A model generated the notes under the pieces. That model saw only the letters and a list, made by a program, of their open reading frames with translations. It did no database searches and was not told the DNA's origin. This document shows, piece by piece, positions 10,468 to 20,649 of a DNA stretch of 64,000 nt. The stretch spans positions 5,372,001 through 5,436,000 of the forward strand of contig JAUIMM010000885.1 of NCBI GenBank assembly GCA_031769625.1. The letters are read 5' to 3'. The position numbers and the translations under genes are program-made. Each line of letters begins with the position of its first letter. Positions within the stretch are counted from its first letter, which is position 1. Origin of the DNA: Taudactylus pleione. Its lineage: Eukaryota; Chordata; Amphibia; Anura; Myobatrachidae.

Positions 10468-10614
10468 TTTTGGGTCAGTATAGAAATTTGGGTGCATCTG
10501 ACTCTTATGACTCCCTGTGCATGCCCCTCTCCTACCTCCTTTACAGGTTAGGAAAGGAGCAGGCAAGCACAAGTCTTCAAATCGCTGCAAATAGCCCTGC
10601 TTGGTGGAGGAGGA

Positions 10615-10957
10615 CAGGCCCGCCAAGGGCCATGGCGGGCCTGGGTAAAAAGAGGCAAGGCCTAATCGAGGGCGGCGTGGCCACACTCCCTTCGATAAAA
10701 AAATGTAAAGTTTTCAAGCACCGCCGCGCACTGGGGAGGGGGGCCCTCAGCCCAGCGCATAACCAGTGGGGGCGTTATCAGCTTGATCGCTCCCCCCACA
10801 GGCATAGGAAACTGCTGTGGCTGCTTCATAGCAGCCAAGAGCAGTCTCCCAGTGCAGTGATGAAAGAGAAGGAGTAAAGCGGTACCGGGTCCCTCCAGCA
10901 GGCCCAGGCCCGGGTAATTTGTACCCGCCCCCCCCCCCCCCCCTCTCGGCGCCCCTG
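10615..10957 (-). mobile_element. hAT-like MITE with CAGGGGCGCC terminus, copy 1
   Basis: The right end, read inward on the minus strand, is CAGGGGCGCCGAGAGGGG, identical to the left end of the copy at 59387. The left end is CAGGCCCGCCAAGGGCC. Flanking octamers are GAGGAGGA and GCAGAGGA (6 of 8 match), consistent with an aged hAT duplication. Internal similarity with 59387-59784 includes GCTGTGGCTGCTTCATAGCAGCC. A C-run of about 17 lies near the right end. No coding frame. Confidence 0.7.
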
Positions 10958-11088
10958 GCAGAGGATTGCACAGTAAGTCACTAGATCATATACCAATGAT
11001 AGCAATATAAGATAGGAACATTAATTAAATTTGGAAATTATGATGTCAGAATATATAACTATAGTAAATTATTAAAAAAAGTAATTTG

Positions 11089-11238
11089 CAGTGGTGGCTC
11101 CAGAGGTGGGGCTGCAGCACAGTCCAAAATTCAAATAGGGGAGTCACACCAACTGCCAGTGAGTCCCAGCCAGTGATGTTTGGCAGTGTTTGAAATGACA
11201 GTTGGTGTGACTCCCCTATTTGAACCAGCTCGCCACTG
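11089..11238. mobile_element. hAT foldback MITE (CAGTGGTGGCTCC terminus), copy 1
   Basis: 150-bp element whose two halves are near-complements. The left end is CAGTGGTGGCTCC; the right end is CTCGCCACTG. Inner arms read ATTCAAATAGGGGAGTCACA and TGTGACTCCCCTATTTGAA, so the whole element can fold into one long hairpin. Flanks are GTAATTTG (11081-11088) and GTAATTTA (11239-11246), an 8-bp duplication with one mismatch. A second copy is at 62332-62494. Confidence 0.87.
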
Positions 11239-11329
11239 GTAATTTATTATGTTGTGAAAGGGGGCGTGGTCTCGCAGACATGGGGAGAGGCCTCAAAGAA
11301 TGGGCGTGCCCCCGCGGCCTGAACCCCGT

Positions 11330-11545
11330 CCCGTGGCTATCACTGGGGTGGAGGGGGTTTCCGGAGGTGCGGAGTGCCGGCTCCCTCACTGTGACACTAG
11401 CTGAGTGCTGCACTTAATGCTACAGTGCAGCACCCGGCTCCTGTCACTAAGGGGGAGCCTGCACCTTGGTGTCACCCCTCGGCGGGTGCCGCTCAGGTGC
11501 TGCCCACACCCCATGCACCCCGCCTTGTGACGTCACTGCCTATAA
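11330..11545 (+). repeat. GC-rich dispersed repeat, copy B
   Basis: Inverted relative to 7320-7530 and sharing the blocks CCGGCTCCCTCACTGTG and GTGCAGCACCCGGCTCCTGT. It ends in GCCTTGTGACGTCACTGCC, which contains the CRE-like octamer TGACGTCA; the other copy has decayed there. The preceding 90 bp (from about 11255) are also GC-rich and may belong to the same unit. Class unknown. Confidence 0.6.
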
Positions 11546-11560
11546 CGCAGCGCTGTACAT

Positions 11561-11948
11561 GCTCAGAGATGTAGTCATTTGGAAAGTAGTTTATTAGGGC
11601 TTCCCAGACATAAGAGACACAGGTGTAGGACCTCCTGGCTGCAGTGCGGCATGGTTTGTGATGCAGGCAGGAGATTGGACAGACGTGAGATACATCAGTG
11701 AATCACCAAATATAGGGCCTGATAAATTGTGTTCCCTGCAGTTCGGACAAATTTCAACTCACAATTCCCAAATCAATAATTTTTTTAAATCTGCAATTTA
11801 TGTAACCCTCTTTGTCTCTCCAAAAGGACACAAGGTTACTAACTCCTAAGTAATCTATTTCACCCACCCTTAACCCGATGTCACGTGGGTAACCTATCTA
11901 AATCGGTTGGAATGATTAGTGTTCTGTATAAAGTTGAAAGGAGCCTGG
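11561..11948. other. Spacer, nothing recognised
   Basis: No gene, repeat or element termini that I can support. Confidence 0.4.
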
Positions 11949-11956
11949 ATTTGAAC

Positions 11957-12491
11957 GGTATGCAGTCGGGAAGCCGGCGGACCTAATCCGGCATATCCCG
12001 ACAAGGGTCTAAAGACAGGCGTCGATATGCTGATGCCTGTCATTAGACATACACCAGGAGCCCGACATCCCTATCGAAGGGACGCCGGGCGCCGAAAGTG
12101 GATAGCCATGTGGGGGGGGGTTAGGTTTAGGGTTCCCGGGGGGGCCTTAGGGTTATGCACCCCCCCGGGAGGTTAGGCTTAGGCTAGGGGAAGGGGGGTT
12201 AGGGTTAGGCACCCCCGGGGGGAGGTTAGGGTTAGGCACCCCACCGGGGGACTTAGGTTTAGGTGGCAAGGAAGGGGGTGTTAGGATTAGGCACTTAGAG
12301 GGGGGATTAAGGTTGGGCACTGGGGGAGAAGGTTAGGGTTAGGCACCCCTAAGGGAGGGTTAGGGTTAGGGGGTAGAAATAGGTTAGTTAGTACTTACCT
12401 TAGGACGATCAAGATTTCCTCCTCTGCCGGGATGCCGCTGTCGGGATTCCAACCACCGGGCATGGTTCCGGCTGTAAATTATACCGATTCC
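11957..12491 (+). mobile_element. MITE with telomere-like tract, copy 1
   Basis: 535 bp flanked by a perfect 8-bp duplication, ATTTGAAC (11949-11956 and 12492-12499). The left end is GGTATGCAGTCGGGAAGCC; the right end is TATACCGATTCC. The middle (about 12120-12375) is a degenerate GGTTAGGG array with G-runs. On the minus strand, CCTAAGGTAAGTACTAAC (12388-12405) sits immediately before the tract. The same family occurs at 18962-20633 (opposite orientation) and 57763-58334. The 8-bp duplication suggests hAT, but the terminal bases are atypical. No coding frame. Confidence 0.85.
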
Positions 12492-12499
12492 ATTTGAAC

Positions 12500-13204
12500 A
12501 TATGGACAATTTGGACACAACCTCCCCCCAACCAAAAAAAGTAAATTTTATTATATTGTGAGATACTATAGGAATAATTAAATACAGATGCATCCCATAT
12601 TGTGCAGGGTGTACTATGTACCAAAATGCGGTCAAACCCCTTAAAATGCCATTTTCGGGGGATTGACCACATCTCTCATATGTACAAAGCCTTTGGGCTT
12701 CTTTCCACATTCCTAACTGAGAGGGATCCAATCAGCTCCCTCCCAGCGGCGTGCAAGTCATTCTGTGCATGCGTAGAAGGAAGCCAGAGTGACTTCTGGG
12801 TCATATAAACCCCTAAGTCTTTCTATCACAAAAGACAGCTCTTATCGAGAGACCTGTTCTTTGTGATTAGAATCGCAAATCTAGGTACATACCGGTGTAA
12901 TTAATGCAGTTATGTACCCGATAAGTGGTGGAATGTTTGGAATCCTGGATGCGATGCTTATTACATCCCATCCTTAATACCTATCCTCAAATTGGGCCAA
13001 ATAGCCCCGGTTGGCACGCCACGGACTTTGCGAGTAAGTGTGCACTGATGATGACTAGAAGAAAACCAGGCACATATGCAACACACGCAGATGTTCCGGC
13101 ATCTCGCAATGTGTACAATTCATACTATGCTAATTTTTGCAGCGTATATAAAAAGCATCATCATTAAGGACGTCAACAAATATATTTTGCACCCGTATAT
13201 GGTT
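12500..13204. other. Spacer, nothing recognised
   Basis: Moderately repetitive in appearance, with short inverted segments near 12600-12670, but no termini or coding frame that I can support. Confidence 0.35.
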
Positions 13205-13912
13205 GATTCTGAATCAGACGCAGATGCAGCTGGGTCTTTTGCCGCAGTTGCGTCTGCGTCTTTTTTTGCAAATGCTGCTACAAAGTCCTTCCCTGATGTA
13301 GATCCATCTTCCGAACTTGCTAGTACTGACATGATCACTTTTAGCGTCCATTGGCGCATAAATACCACATAGAGCGTCTTTAGACGCACCATAACAGCTT
13401 ACAGCTATCGTTTGGCAGTCGCAGTTTCTCCATCCGAGTATGGTTTCCTATGCGGCTATTGAGCGTCTATCTGAAAACTGTAAAATAGAGCACTTGTAAG
13501 CAGTATGGGGGAGATGTACTAAACTCTGGAGAGTGATAACCAACCAGCCAACTATCACGTTACAGGCTGTGTTTGAAAAATGACAGTTGGGAGCTGATTG
13601 GCTGGTCCATTATCACTCTCCAGTTTATCACTTTTCAGAGCTTAGTTCATCTGGCCCTATGTGTTTTATGGATTAAAAAGTGAACAACGTGTGAGCGCAA
13701 TACCTGTAAAAAGTAAAAAGGCTAGTGCGTATGAATGTTTATAAAACTCTTGTTTGCACGTGTTTTGTATAGTCCGTGTAGGGAGATCAAGGTTCCGATA
13801 TTGCTGGCCGTCCGTCTCACTTACATGCGTGGTGTGACTCAGACGCAAGCACAAACAAATGAACAATGGGCGCTTGTTTTAATATCGCAATAGTGTCCGA
13901 CTCAGGCCCATA
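13205..13912. mobile_element. Possible old MITE, host of a nested MITE
   Basis: The right end CCGACTCAGGCCCAT (about 13900-13912) resembles the GGGCCTGA-type termini seen elsewhere here. Near the left limit is TCTGAATCAGACGCAG. Internal segments rich in GACGC and GCGTC occur on both sides of the clean MITE at 13507-13657. The termini are weak and no target duplication was found, so this is tentative. Confidence 0.35.
13507..13657. mobile_element. Palindromic MITE, TAT target duplication (Harbinger-like)
   Basis: 151 bp; the left end is GGGGGAGATGTACTAAAC and the right end is GCTTAGTTCATCTGGCCC. It is flanked by TAT on each side (13504-13506 and 13658-13660). The arms pair extensively: GGAGAGTGATAACCAACCAG and GGACCATTATCACTCTCC type segments face each other. 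TWA-like 3-bp duplication and GGG termini fit PIF/Harbinger MITEs. A truncated relative is at 63341. Confidence 0.82.
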
Positions 13913-16289
13913 ATCTCTATCCTATGATTATCTGTTAGTTAGATGCATTCTTTACTATTGCGGGAAGTATGAATACATTATGGTCCTGCTCACCATCTGT
14001 TTGGGAGGTATATACATAGTGTCTTGTCTACGTTCAGCCCCAAGGCATTATTTAGAAGTGTGTGACCAGTGCTTCAGCCCAGAGCACAAGCCTGGGGGTG
14101 TGACACAGTCATTCTCCTGAGGGCACCTGTCTACGACTTGTGGGGTGCCTGAAGTGACCCCCTGCTTCCTGCAAAAGTGCCAGATGCATCCCTGAGATGT
14201 GCCCAGTGACTATTTCCTCTTTCCACTCTTCTGTCATGTCATGGCATCACGTGTTATGGTGGAGGAGAGGGCCAAATCAGGGCGCGAAACAGCTGCCCCA
14301 CCAACATATCACCTGGCCTACATCAGCTACATGTGAGCTGACAAGCACAGAAAACTATTCACGTAAATCATTTTAAAACCAATAACATTGAGCTTGTAAT
14401 GCAGTCTTGGGAATTAACTCCTCCATGGTCCTACACCCTTGTTTGGGTTAACAAATAATGGCTACTGCGGATGGTGCTTCGACCAAGACATTCACAGCTG
14501 AGAGAGATGGGCTCTAAGGGTTTCGGCTGAATGCAAAAGACCAGGGGGTCTCCTTGAAACAGAGAAATCAGTCAGAACTCCTGTAGAAGAAGTGGGCCTT
14601 AAGTTGTAGTAGAGCGTACAACTTTCCCAAAACTTCTTACACAGCTTATCATCTCCAAGAAATTCATCTAGTAAATCTACCTTTGGCTCTGGGAATGAAG
14701 CTCAGGATGAAGACTGGTGACTTATTCCTTTGCGACAATTCTGGTCGAAGGTTCCTATACCCTATGAATTGCATGTAGAGTTTATTAGCCTCAAGATGCA
14801 CTTGGCTTGTCTCCCTATTAGTTTTCTAGCCTGTTATAATTTAAATGACTTATATTCCTACCTGACAATAAACTGACTTATTTGGTTACCCTGAAGACTG
14901 GATGATGCTCACCAACCATTACTCTATTGCAGTGCCTCCAAGACATCCAGCAGGCCTAGATGATGACACGGGGCTTCGGCTAAGCTTGAGGGCATGGCAA
15001 TGTCACGCTCTGCATATTCACCATCGATATGTCTCCCCGACTGACTCTGGCCATCGCTGTATTGCTCCCAAGACCATAGCACAGAATAACAGCAAACTGA
15101 TTTTATACAATTTCAGATTAGATCCAACAACTCCAAAACTGGTATAAAATCAGCCAAAAGATAGCTGAGAAAATATCAGAGGCTCCTAAGTCTGGGTAAC
15201 TTGGTAATGTTAGTAGTTTGTTAAATAGGGAAAACAGTCAGGTCAGGAGACAGAAATTGCTAGTCAGATAAGACAATCAATTAAAGTACTGCTATAGCAT
15301 TTACAGCACGTTATTATTTACAGATTTTCTTCGAGGCTTCACCCCACCATAAATGAGATAGAGCTTTCTCCAGGATGCCACCTTCACAGTGTCAACAACA
15401 ACTTTCATCTGCACTACAGTATACCACTTAACACTAGGCCTTGAGTTCCAGTTCCTCATTAAATACTGTTCATCTGGATCTCACAGAAGACAAGTTAGGG
15501 CTCAGCACTGATCGTACAATCATGGAGGGGGAGTGCAACTGAAACTTTATAATGGGTGAGGTCAGCTGCTATAACTTGAAAATAACATGCCATAAAATAA
15601 ATGAAATAAACTCAAATTGATCAACATAACTCATTAAATAATTATAAACCTGAAATCAGATTAATTGCCACAATGACAACTCACTCGCATACAGTATACC
15701 ATGGTATTAAAATTAGTAATAACTTCAATAGTTCACTTTGTGTTTTATCATCAATAAGCCAGCCCAGGGAACGGGAGCAGCAGGTGGTCATGTTCTCTTT
15801 ACGTCTTGCTTTGGGCCTTACACTTGCCATTTGTTCTTGACTCTGAAGAGCTAACATAATGAATATGCCTCATGCAATGCTGTGAGCTGCCTGATAAGTA
15901 TTAGGACGTCTCAACTGACATATCTTCTCTCCCGGCTGAACAAAGAAGAGACAGGTATGACAACAGGAGAAGAATGAGTCCCGCACAAGGAAAGATTGAA
16001 CGAGTTTAGCGCACTTCAAGGAAATGATCAAATATTACCTTCTGAAAATGGCAATGTGTGAATTAGCAGATATTAGTCTCACAATTGTTTTCCACTGAAT
16101 CCAGTAGGGTAGAGGGCATAGCAACCATTTTTTTTAAATCATTGGTTCTGCTCTCATTACTCACCCCCCCAGCACCATAGGACTGAAAAATGGCAAACAT
16201 AACCAAATGTGTGGAAACAACAGCCCAAAACATTGGCTGAGCTGGTTTAAGGGCCTGGGCTGGATATGTTCACAGGCTTATATTGAGAC
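13913..16289. other. Low-repeat region without recognised gene
   Basis: The longest stretch in the window that looks like ordinary intergenic or intronic DNA. Its only open frame of note (14902-15147, 81 codons) has no recognisable motif and no supporting context. I see no splice-flanked exon that I can defend. Approaching 16280 it grades into the 20-bp minisatellite. Confidence 0.45.
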
Positions 16290-17375
16290 TAGTGCTGTGA
16301 GGGTGTGACCAGTGCTGTAAGGGTGTGGTCAGTGCTGTGTGTTTGGGATCAGTGCTGTGAGGGTGTAGTCAGTGCTGTGTGGGTGGGACCAGTGCTGTAT
16401 GGGTGTGAGCAGTGCTGTGAGGAAGTGGTCAGTGCTGTGTGGGTGTAGTCAGTGCTGTGTGGGTGGGACCAGTGCTGTATGGGTGTGAGCAGTGCTGTGA
16501 GGAAGTGGTCAGTGCTGTGAGGAAGTGGTCAGTGCTGTGTGGGTGTGGTCAGTGCTGTGTGGGTGGGACCAGTGCTGTGAGGGTGTGGTCAGTGCTGTGA
16601 GGGTGTGGTCAGTGCTGTATGGGTGGGACCAGTGCTGTGAGGGTGTAGTCAGTGCTGTGTGGGTGTGACCAGTGCTGTGAAGAAGTGGTCAGTGCTGTGT
16701 GGGTGGGACCAGTGCTGTGAGGGTGTGGTCAGTGCTGTGTGGGTGGGACCAGTGCTGTGAGGGTGTAGTCAGTGCTGTGTGTTTGGGATCAGTGCTGTGA
16801 GGGTGTAGTCAGTGCTGTGTGGGTGGGACCAGTGCTCTATGGGTGTGAGCAGTGCTGTGAGGAAGTGGTCAGTGCTGTGTGGGTGTAGTCAGTGCTGTGT
16901 GGGTGGGACCAGTGCTGTATGGGTGTGAGCAGTGCTGTGAGGAAGTGGTCAGTGCTGTGAGGAAGTGGTCAGTGCTGTGTGGGTGTGGTCAGTGCTGTGT
17001 GGGTGGGACCAGTGCTGTGAGGGTGTGGTCAGTGCTGTGAGGGTGTGGTCAGTGCTGTATGGGTGGGACCAGTGCTGTGAGGGTGTAGTCAGTGCTGTGT
17101 GGGTGTGACCAGTGCTGTGAAGAAGTGGTCAGTGCTGTGTGGGTGGGACCAGTGCTGTGAGGGTGTGGTCAGTGCTGTGTGGGTGGGACCAGTGCTGTGA
17201 GGGTGTAGTCAGTGCTGTGTGAGTGGAACCAGTGCTGTATGGGTGTGAGCAGTGCTGTGAGGAAGTGGTCAGTGCTGTGAGGGTGTAGTCAGTGCTGTGT
17301 GGGTGGGACCAGTGCTCTATGGGTGTGAACAGTGCTGTAAGGAAGTGGTCAGTGCTGTGTGGGTGGGACCAGTGA
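16290..17375. repeat. 20-bp minisatellite array
   Basis: About 54 units with a strict 20-bp period beginning AGTGCTGTG. Unit endings alternate among a few types: GGGTGGGACC, GGGTGTGGTC, GGGTGTAGTC, GAGGAAGTGGTC. Almost no indels occur, so the period is exact throughout. The order of variant types repeats after 440 bp (see 16331-17210). Translated minus-strand frames here (Ser-His-Pro-rich) are artefacts. Confidence 0.95.
16331..17210. repeat. 440-bp higher-order tandem duplication
   Basis: Two consecutive 440-bp blocks of 22 units each share the same order of variant units. Markers: GTTTGGGATC at 16341 and 16781; GGGTGTGACC followed by AAGAAGTGGTC at 16661 and 17101; CTGTAT/CTCTAT at 16411 and 16851. 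I saw only one or two mismatches between blocks. The order breaks after 17220. Confidence 0.9.
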
Positions 17376-17639
17376 CATGCGGGCATGTACACACCCTATA
17401 GTATCAGCCCCAGTGTCTCCCTAAATACATAAAAATAGAATCATTGCAGAATTTAGTGAAAAAAATAGAAATAAAATTTTAATACTTGATTATATGACTT
17501 ATGGCCAAATTTGTGGACAACTGTGCAATTGGCCTTCATCATGCTGCCATTATTAAAGGCCTATTTTTATGTAGATGCCTGGAGCTGTAGCGCCGTCCAC
17601 CCCATTGTTAATCTGGTCGTGAATATTGGGCTCCTATAG

Positions 17640-18011
17640 TAGAGGGGATCAAGTAAAGTTGAGGGGTTCCAATGGGGGAAATGGGTTTCAGTAGATTAGA
17701 GGGCTTCCACGCTGATAGAGGTGGTCTCAGTGGAGTAGAGAGGTTTCAGTAAGTTAAAGGGGTCCCTGGAGGGTAGAGAGATTTCCAGTCCAAAACAAGG
17801 TTCCCTGTAATATGGAGGATTTACACTATGGGGTAGATGGGTTCCTGTGTATAGGGGTTCCTGTGGGGCAGATGGATTTCAGTGGGGTAAAAGGAGTTCT
17901 GTGTGGTAGAGGCATTCCCTGAAGATATAGGAGTTCCTGTAGGGTAGTTTGTGGGCTAGAGGTATTCTTGCAAGGCATAGGGGTTCTTTTGGGGTACAGG
18001 GGTTTCAGTGT
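17640..18011. repeat. Degenerate G-rich minisatellite, left part
   Basis: Irregular copies of a roughly 25-30-bp motif built on GGGGTAGAGGGGTTCCTGTG (for example at 17870, 17900 and 17935). Much more decayed than the other arrays. The motif resumes at about 18813 (GAGGGTAGAGAGGTTCCTGTG), showing that the element between them was inserted into it. Confidence 0.6.
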
Positions 18012-18812
18012 GTGTTTAATATGTTAACAGTATGATCAAGTTGACATTCATCCTGTCAACATTGACTGTTACTTCTAGGTCAGACCACCGATCCTATGGC
18101 ATTCGGGTAAGTATTTTTCTGCTATCCTTTATCCCTACCCCTCCCTCTAATGCCTAACCTTAACCTCCACCCCCCCCCTCAGCCTAACCCTTAACCTCCC
18201 CTCGCAGACTATACCTAACACTCCCATGCACAGACTATACCTAACCTCCCACCCACAGCCTAACCCTAACCCACCCACCCGCAGCCTAAGCCTTCCCTGC
18301 AGCCTAACCTAACCTATCCCTGGAGTCTAACCCTAACCCTCTCTCACAGCCTAAGCTACCACTGCAGCCTTACCCTCTCACCACAGCCGAACCCTAACTT
18401 TCTACTTGCAGCCTAATCCTAATCTCCCACCCACAGCCTAACTCTAACTCACCTAACCAAAGCCTAAGCTTTCCCTGCAGCCTAACCTAACCTTCCCCTG
18501 AAGCCTAACCCTTCCCCACAGCCTAACCCTAACCTCCCACCCACAGCCTAACCCTTACCCACCGACCCAAAGCCTAAGCCTTCCCTGCCGTCTAACCCTA
18601 ATACTCAACTGCAACCTTACTCCAACCCCCCCGCAGCCTAACCCTAATCCTCCCACCTGCAGCCAAATCCTAATGTCAACATTCTACCAATAACAACATT
18701 TCAACATTGTGAGCATGATGACACAATGCCTGTCAACATTTTGACGTCGACATCATACATTTTGACACTTTAGTGTCAATATTATGATTGTCATTGTCGA
18801 CCTTTTCATTGC
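18012..18812. mobile_element. Element with splice-donor-like motif and CCTAACCC tract (second family)
   Basis: An insertion splitting the degenerate repeat. The ends are rich in TGTCAACAT and GTTGACA motifs in both orientations (18030-18075 and 18675-18800), giving poorly resolved inverted termini. Inside, GGGTAAGTATTTTT (18106 onward) precedes about 550 bp of degenerate CCTAACCC and CCCGCAGCCTAACC repeats (18120-18670). The arrangement matches the family at 18962 although the ends differ. The flanks share CAGTG (before and after), a possible 5-bp duplication. Exact limits are uncertain. Confidence 0.6.
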
Positions 18813-18952
18813 ATCCAGTGAGGGTAGAGAGGTTCCTGTGTTTTACAGGGGATTACATTTTATATGGAGTATACAGAGATGTACAGGTAAGTCTGTAGTA
18901 ACCCTTCCTATGTCACAGTGTGACTGTATTATAGATGTCCTAGTTTGCAGTT
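18813..18952. repeat. Degenerate G-rich minisatellite, right part, and flank
   Basis: Continues the motif seen at 17640-18011 for about 40-80 bp (GGTAGAGAGGTTCCTGTG, ACAGGGGATTACA) and then fades into sequence without features. Confidence 0.5.
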
Positions 18953-19251
18953 ATCTCAAACGGAATGGGTATGAAATACCGCCGGCCGCATGTCCGGCGG
19001 TTTGATTCCCGTCAGCGCCAGCCCAACATGAGCAGAGTTCGAAGCAGCGGAAGCCCAACAGCGCTGGAAATCCCGATCGTGGAAAGGTGAGTATCTACTA
19101 ACCTAACCTAACCCTCCTTAGGGGTGCTAAACCCTAACTTCCCCCTCAAGTGCCTAACCCTAATCCCCCCTCTGAGTGCCTAACCCTAACCACCCCCTGC
19201 CTAAACCTAAGTCCCCCAGGGGGGTGCCTAACCCTAAGTCCCCCCCCTGGG

Positions 19252-20341
19252 CAGGGGCTGGCTGGCAACTTTTAGCCTGGGGGGCAAATGCATGCAGGCG
19301 GCCTTGGCAGAGGAGTAGCGTGTAGCCAGGGTGTCAGAAGAATATGCGTGCTACGGCACCCCCCCTCAAGTGTTCCAGGGAGGAGGCGGGTCCATATGGG
19401 ATTAATGTAAGCTAAAAATAAAGATTAGGGCAGCCCGCTGTCATAGTGCCCATATGCAGTGCACCCGTGTGCCACAGGAGAGAACACCCTTATGCAGGCC
19501 TCCAGTAGTGCCCCCAGTAGTAGTAGTCCCCCCCCTTTGTAGTGCCCCCAGTAGTAGTAGTCTCCCCCTTTGCAGTGCCCCAGTAGTAGTAGTCCCCCCC
19601 TTTTTAGTGCCCCCATTAGTAGTAGTCCCCCCCTTGTAGTGCCCCCAGTAGTAGTAGTCCCCCCCCTGTAGTGCCCCCAATAGTAGTCCCCCCCTTGCAG
19701 TGTCCCCAGTAGTAGTAGTCCCCCCCTTGTGTCCCCAGTAGTAGTAGTCCCCCACCCCCTTGTAGTGCCCCCAGTAGTAGTAGTAGTAGTCCCCTTATAG
19801 TGCCCTCAGTAGTAGTAGTCCCCAGTGGTAGTAGTCCCCTCCCCCTTGTAGTGCCCTGAGTAGTAGTCCCCACTTGTAGTGCCCCCAGTAGTAGTAGTCC
19901 CCCCCTTGTAGTTCCCCAAGTAGTTGTAGTCCCCCACCCCCCTTGTAATGCCCCCAGTAGTAGTAGTCCCCCCCTTTGTAGAGCCCCCAGTAGTGCCAGA
20001 CCCCCCCCAGTAGACACGTAATATAAAAAGCAAAATAAAAAAAACCACTTACCTGAATCCCCGCTCCCGCCGCCATCTGCTCCTCCGTCTGTCCGCCCGG
20101 GCCGGGGCGCTCTGCATTATGGGAGATACGTCATATGACATCATAACGCCTCTCCCATTGCCCACCGGAGCCGGCAGCTGTGTGTTTGTCAGTGTAGCGC
20201 TGACCGAACTCCGTCTGGTCAGTGCTACACAAGCGGTGCAGTCTGTGTCACAGTGACACAGACTGCACTGGCCCGCGGCCCGCATGACGCTGCGGCCTGG
20301 GGGGCACATGGCACCCTGCCCCCCAGCCAAGCCCGCCACTG
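19252..20341 (-). mobile_element. hAT element with internal minisatellite, nested in telomere-like MITE
   Basis: 1,090 bp; the left end is CAGGGGCTGGCTGGC and the right end, read inward, is CAGTGGCGGGCTTGGC. The flanks are CCCCTGGG and CCCCCGGG (7 of 8 match). On the minus strand a core of GGCGGGAGCGGGGATTCAGG, TAAGTGG and a T-rich run precedes a G-rich TACTACTG array. The same order is found at 31980-32760 in the large hAT element, so the two share ancestry in that core. It also has a perfect inverted repeat around 20239-20270 (GTCTGTGTCA-CAG-TGACACAGAC type). No coding frame. Confidence 0.8.
19498..20012. repeat. C-rich minisatellite inside the hAT element
   Basis: Tandem copies of a variable unit of about 30 bp: AGTAGTAGTAGTCCCCCCC followed by TTGTAGTGCCCCC. 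Length varies through the C-run and the number of AGT triplets. The G-rich complement could form quadruplex structures. All open frames here (Gly-Thr-Thr-Leu-rich) are artefacts. Confidence 0.9.
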
Positions 20342-20649
20342 CCCCCGGGGGTGCCTAACCCTAACCCTCCCTCCCCCTAGCCTAACCCTAACCCTCCCGG
20401 GGGGGTGCCTAACACTAAGTCCCCCCCGGGAGCCCTAAACCTAACCCTCCCCCCCGCGGCTGTCCGCTCGCGGCGCCGGCATCGCTACGATCGGGATGCC
20501 GGGCGCCGGTCTCCCGGCATCGGGGAAATGCAGGCGTCTACATCTAGACGCCCGGCATTTCACCCTTGCCGGGATATGACAGTCGGGAAGCCGGCTGCCG
20601 GTATGTAGGCAGTCGGCTTCCCAATTGCATACCATCTCAAACAGACATA

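Larger units (their letters stand above)
18962..20633 (-). mobile_element. MITE with telomere-like tract, copy 2, split by an hAT element
   Basis: The target duplication is ATCTCAAAC (18953-18961 and 20634-20642). The left end is GGAATGGGTATGAAATACC; the right end is CCCAATTGCATACC. Order: GC-rich hairpin (CCGCCGGCCGCATG...CCGGCGG), then GGTGAGTATCTAC (19086), a CCTAACCC tract (19100-19245), the inserted hAT (19252-20341), more CCTAACCC (20350-20450), then the GC-rich end with TCTAGACGCC-type inverted repeats (20530-20555). Without the hAT it would be about 575 bp, matching the copies at 11957 and 57763. Confidence 0.85.

Noticed and set aside
18962..19020. Possible tRNA-type B box (GGTTTGATTCCCG) suggesting a SINE
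   Set aside because: No A box at the right distance and no A-rich tail; the segment is the end of a MITE with its own target duplication, and other copies have not kept the motif.
19425..20076. Gly/Thr/Leu-rich minus-strand open frames
   Set aside because: Translation of a C-rich minisatellite inside an hAT element; several overlapping frames are open.
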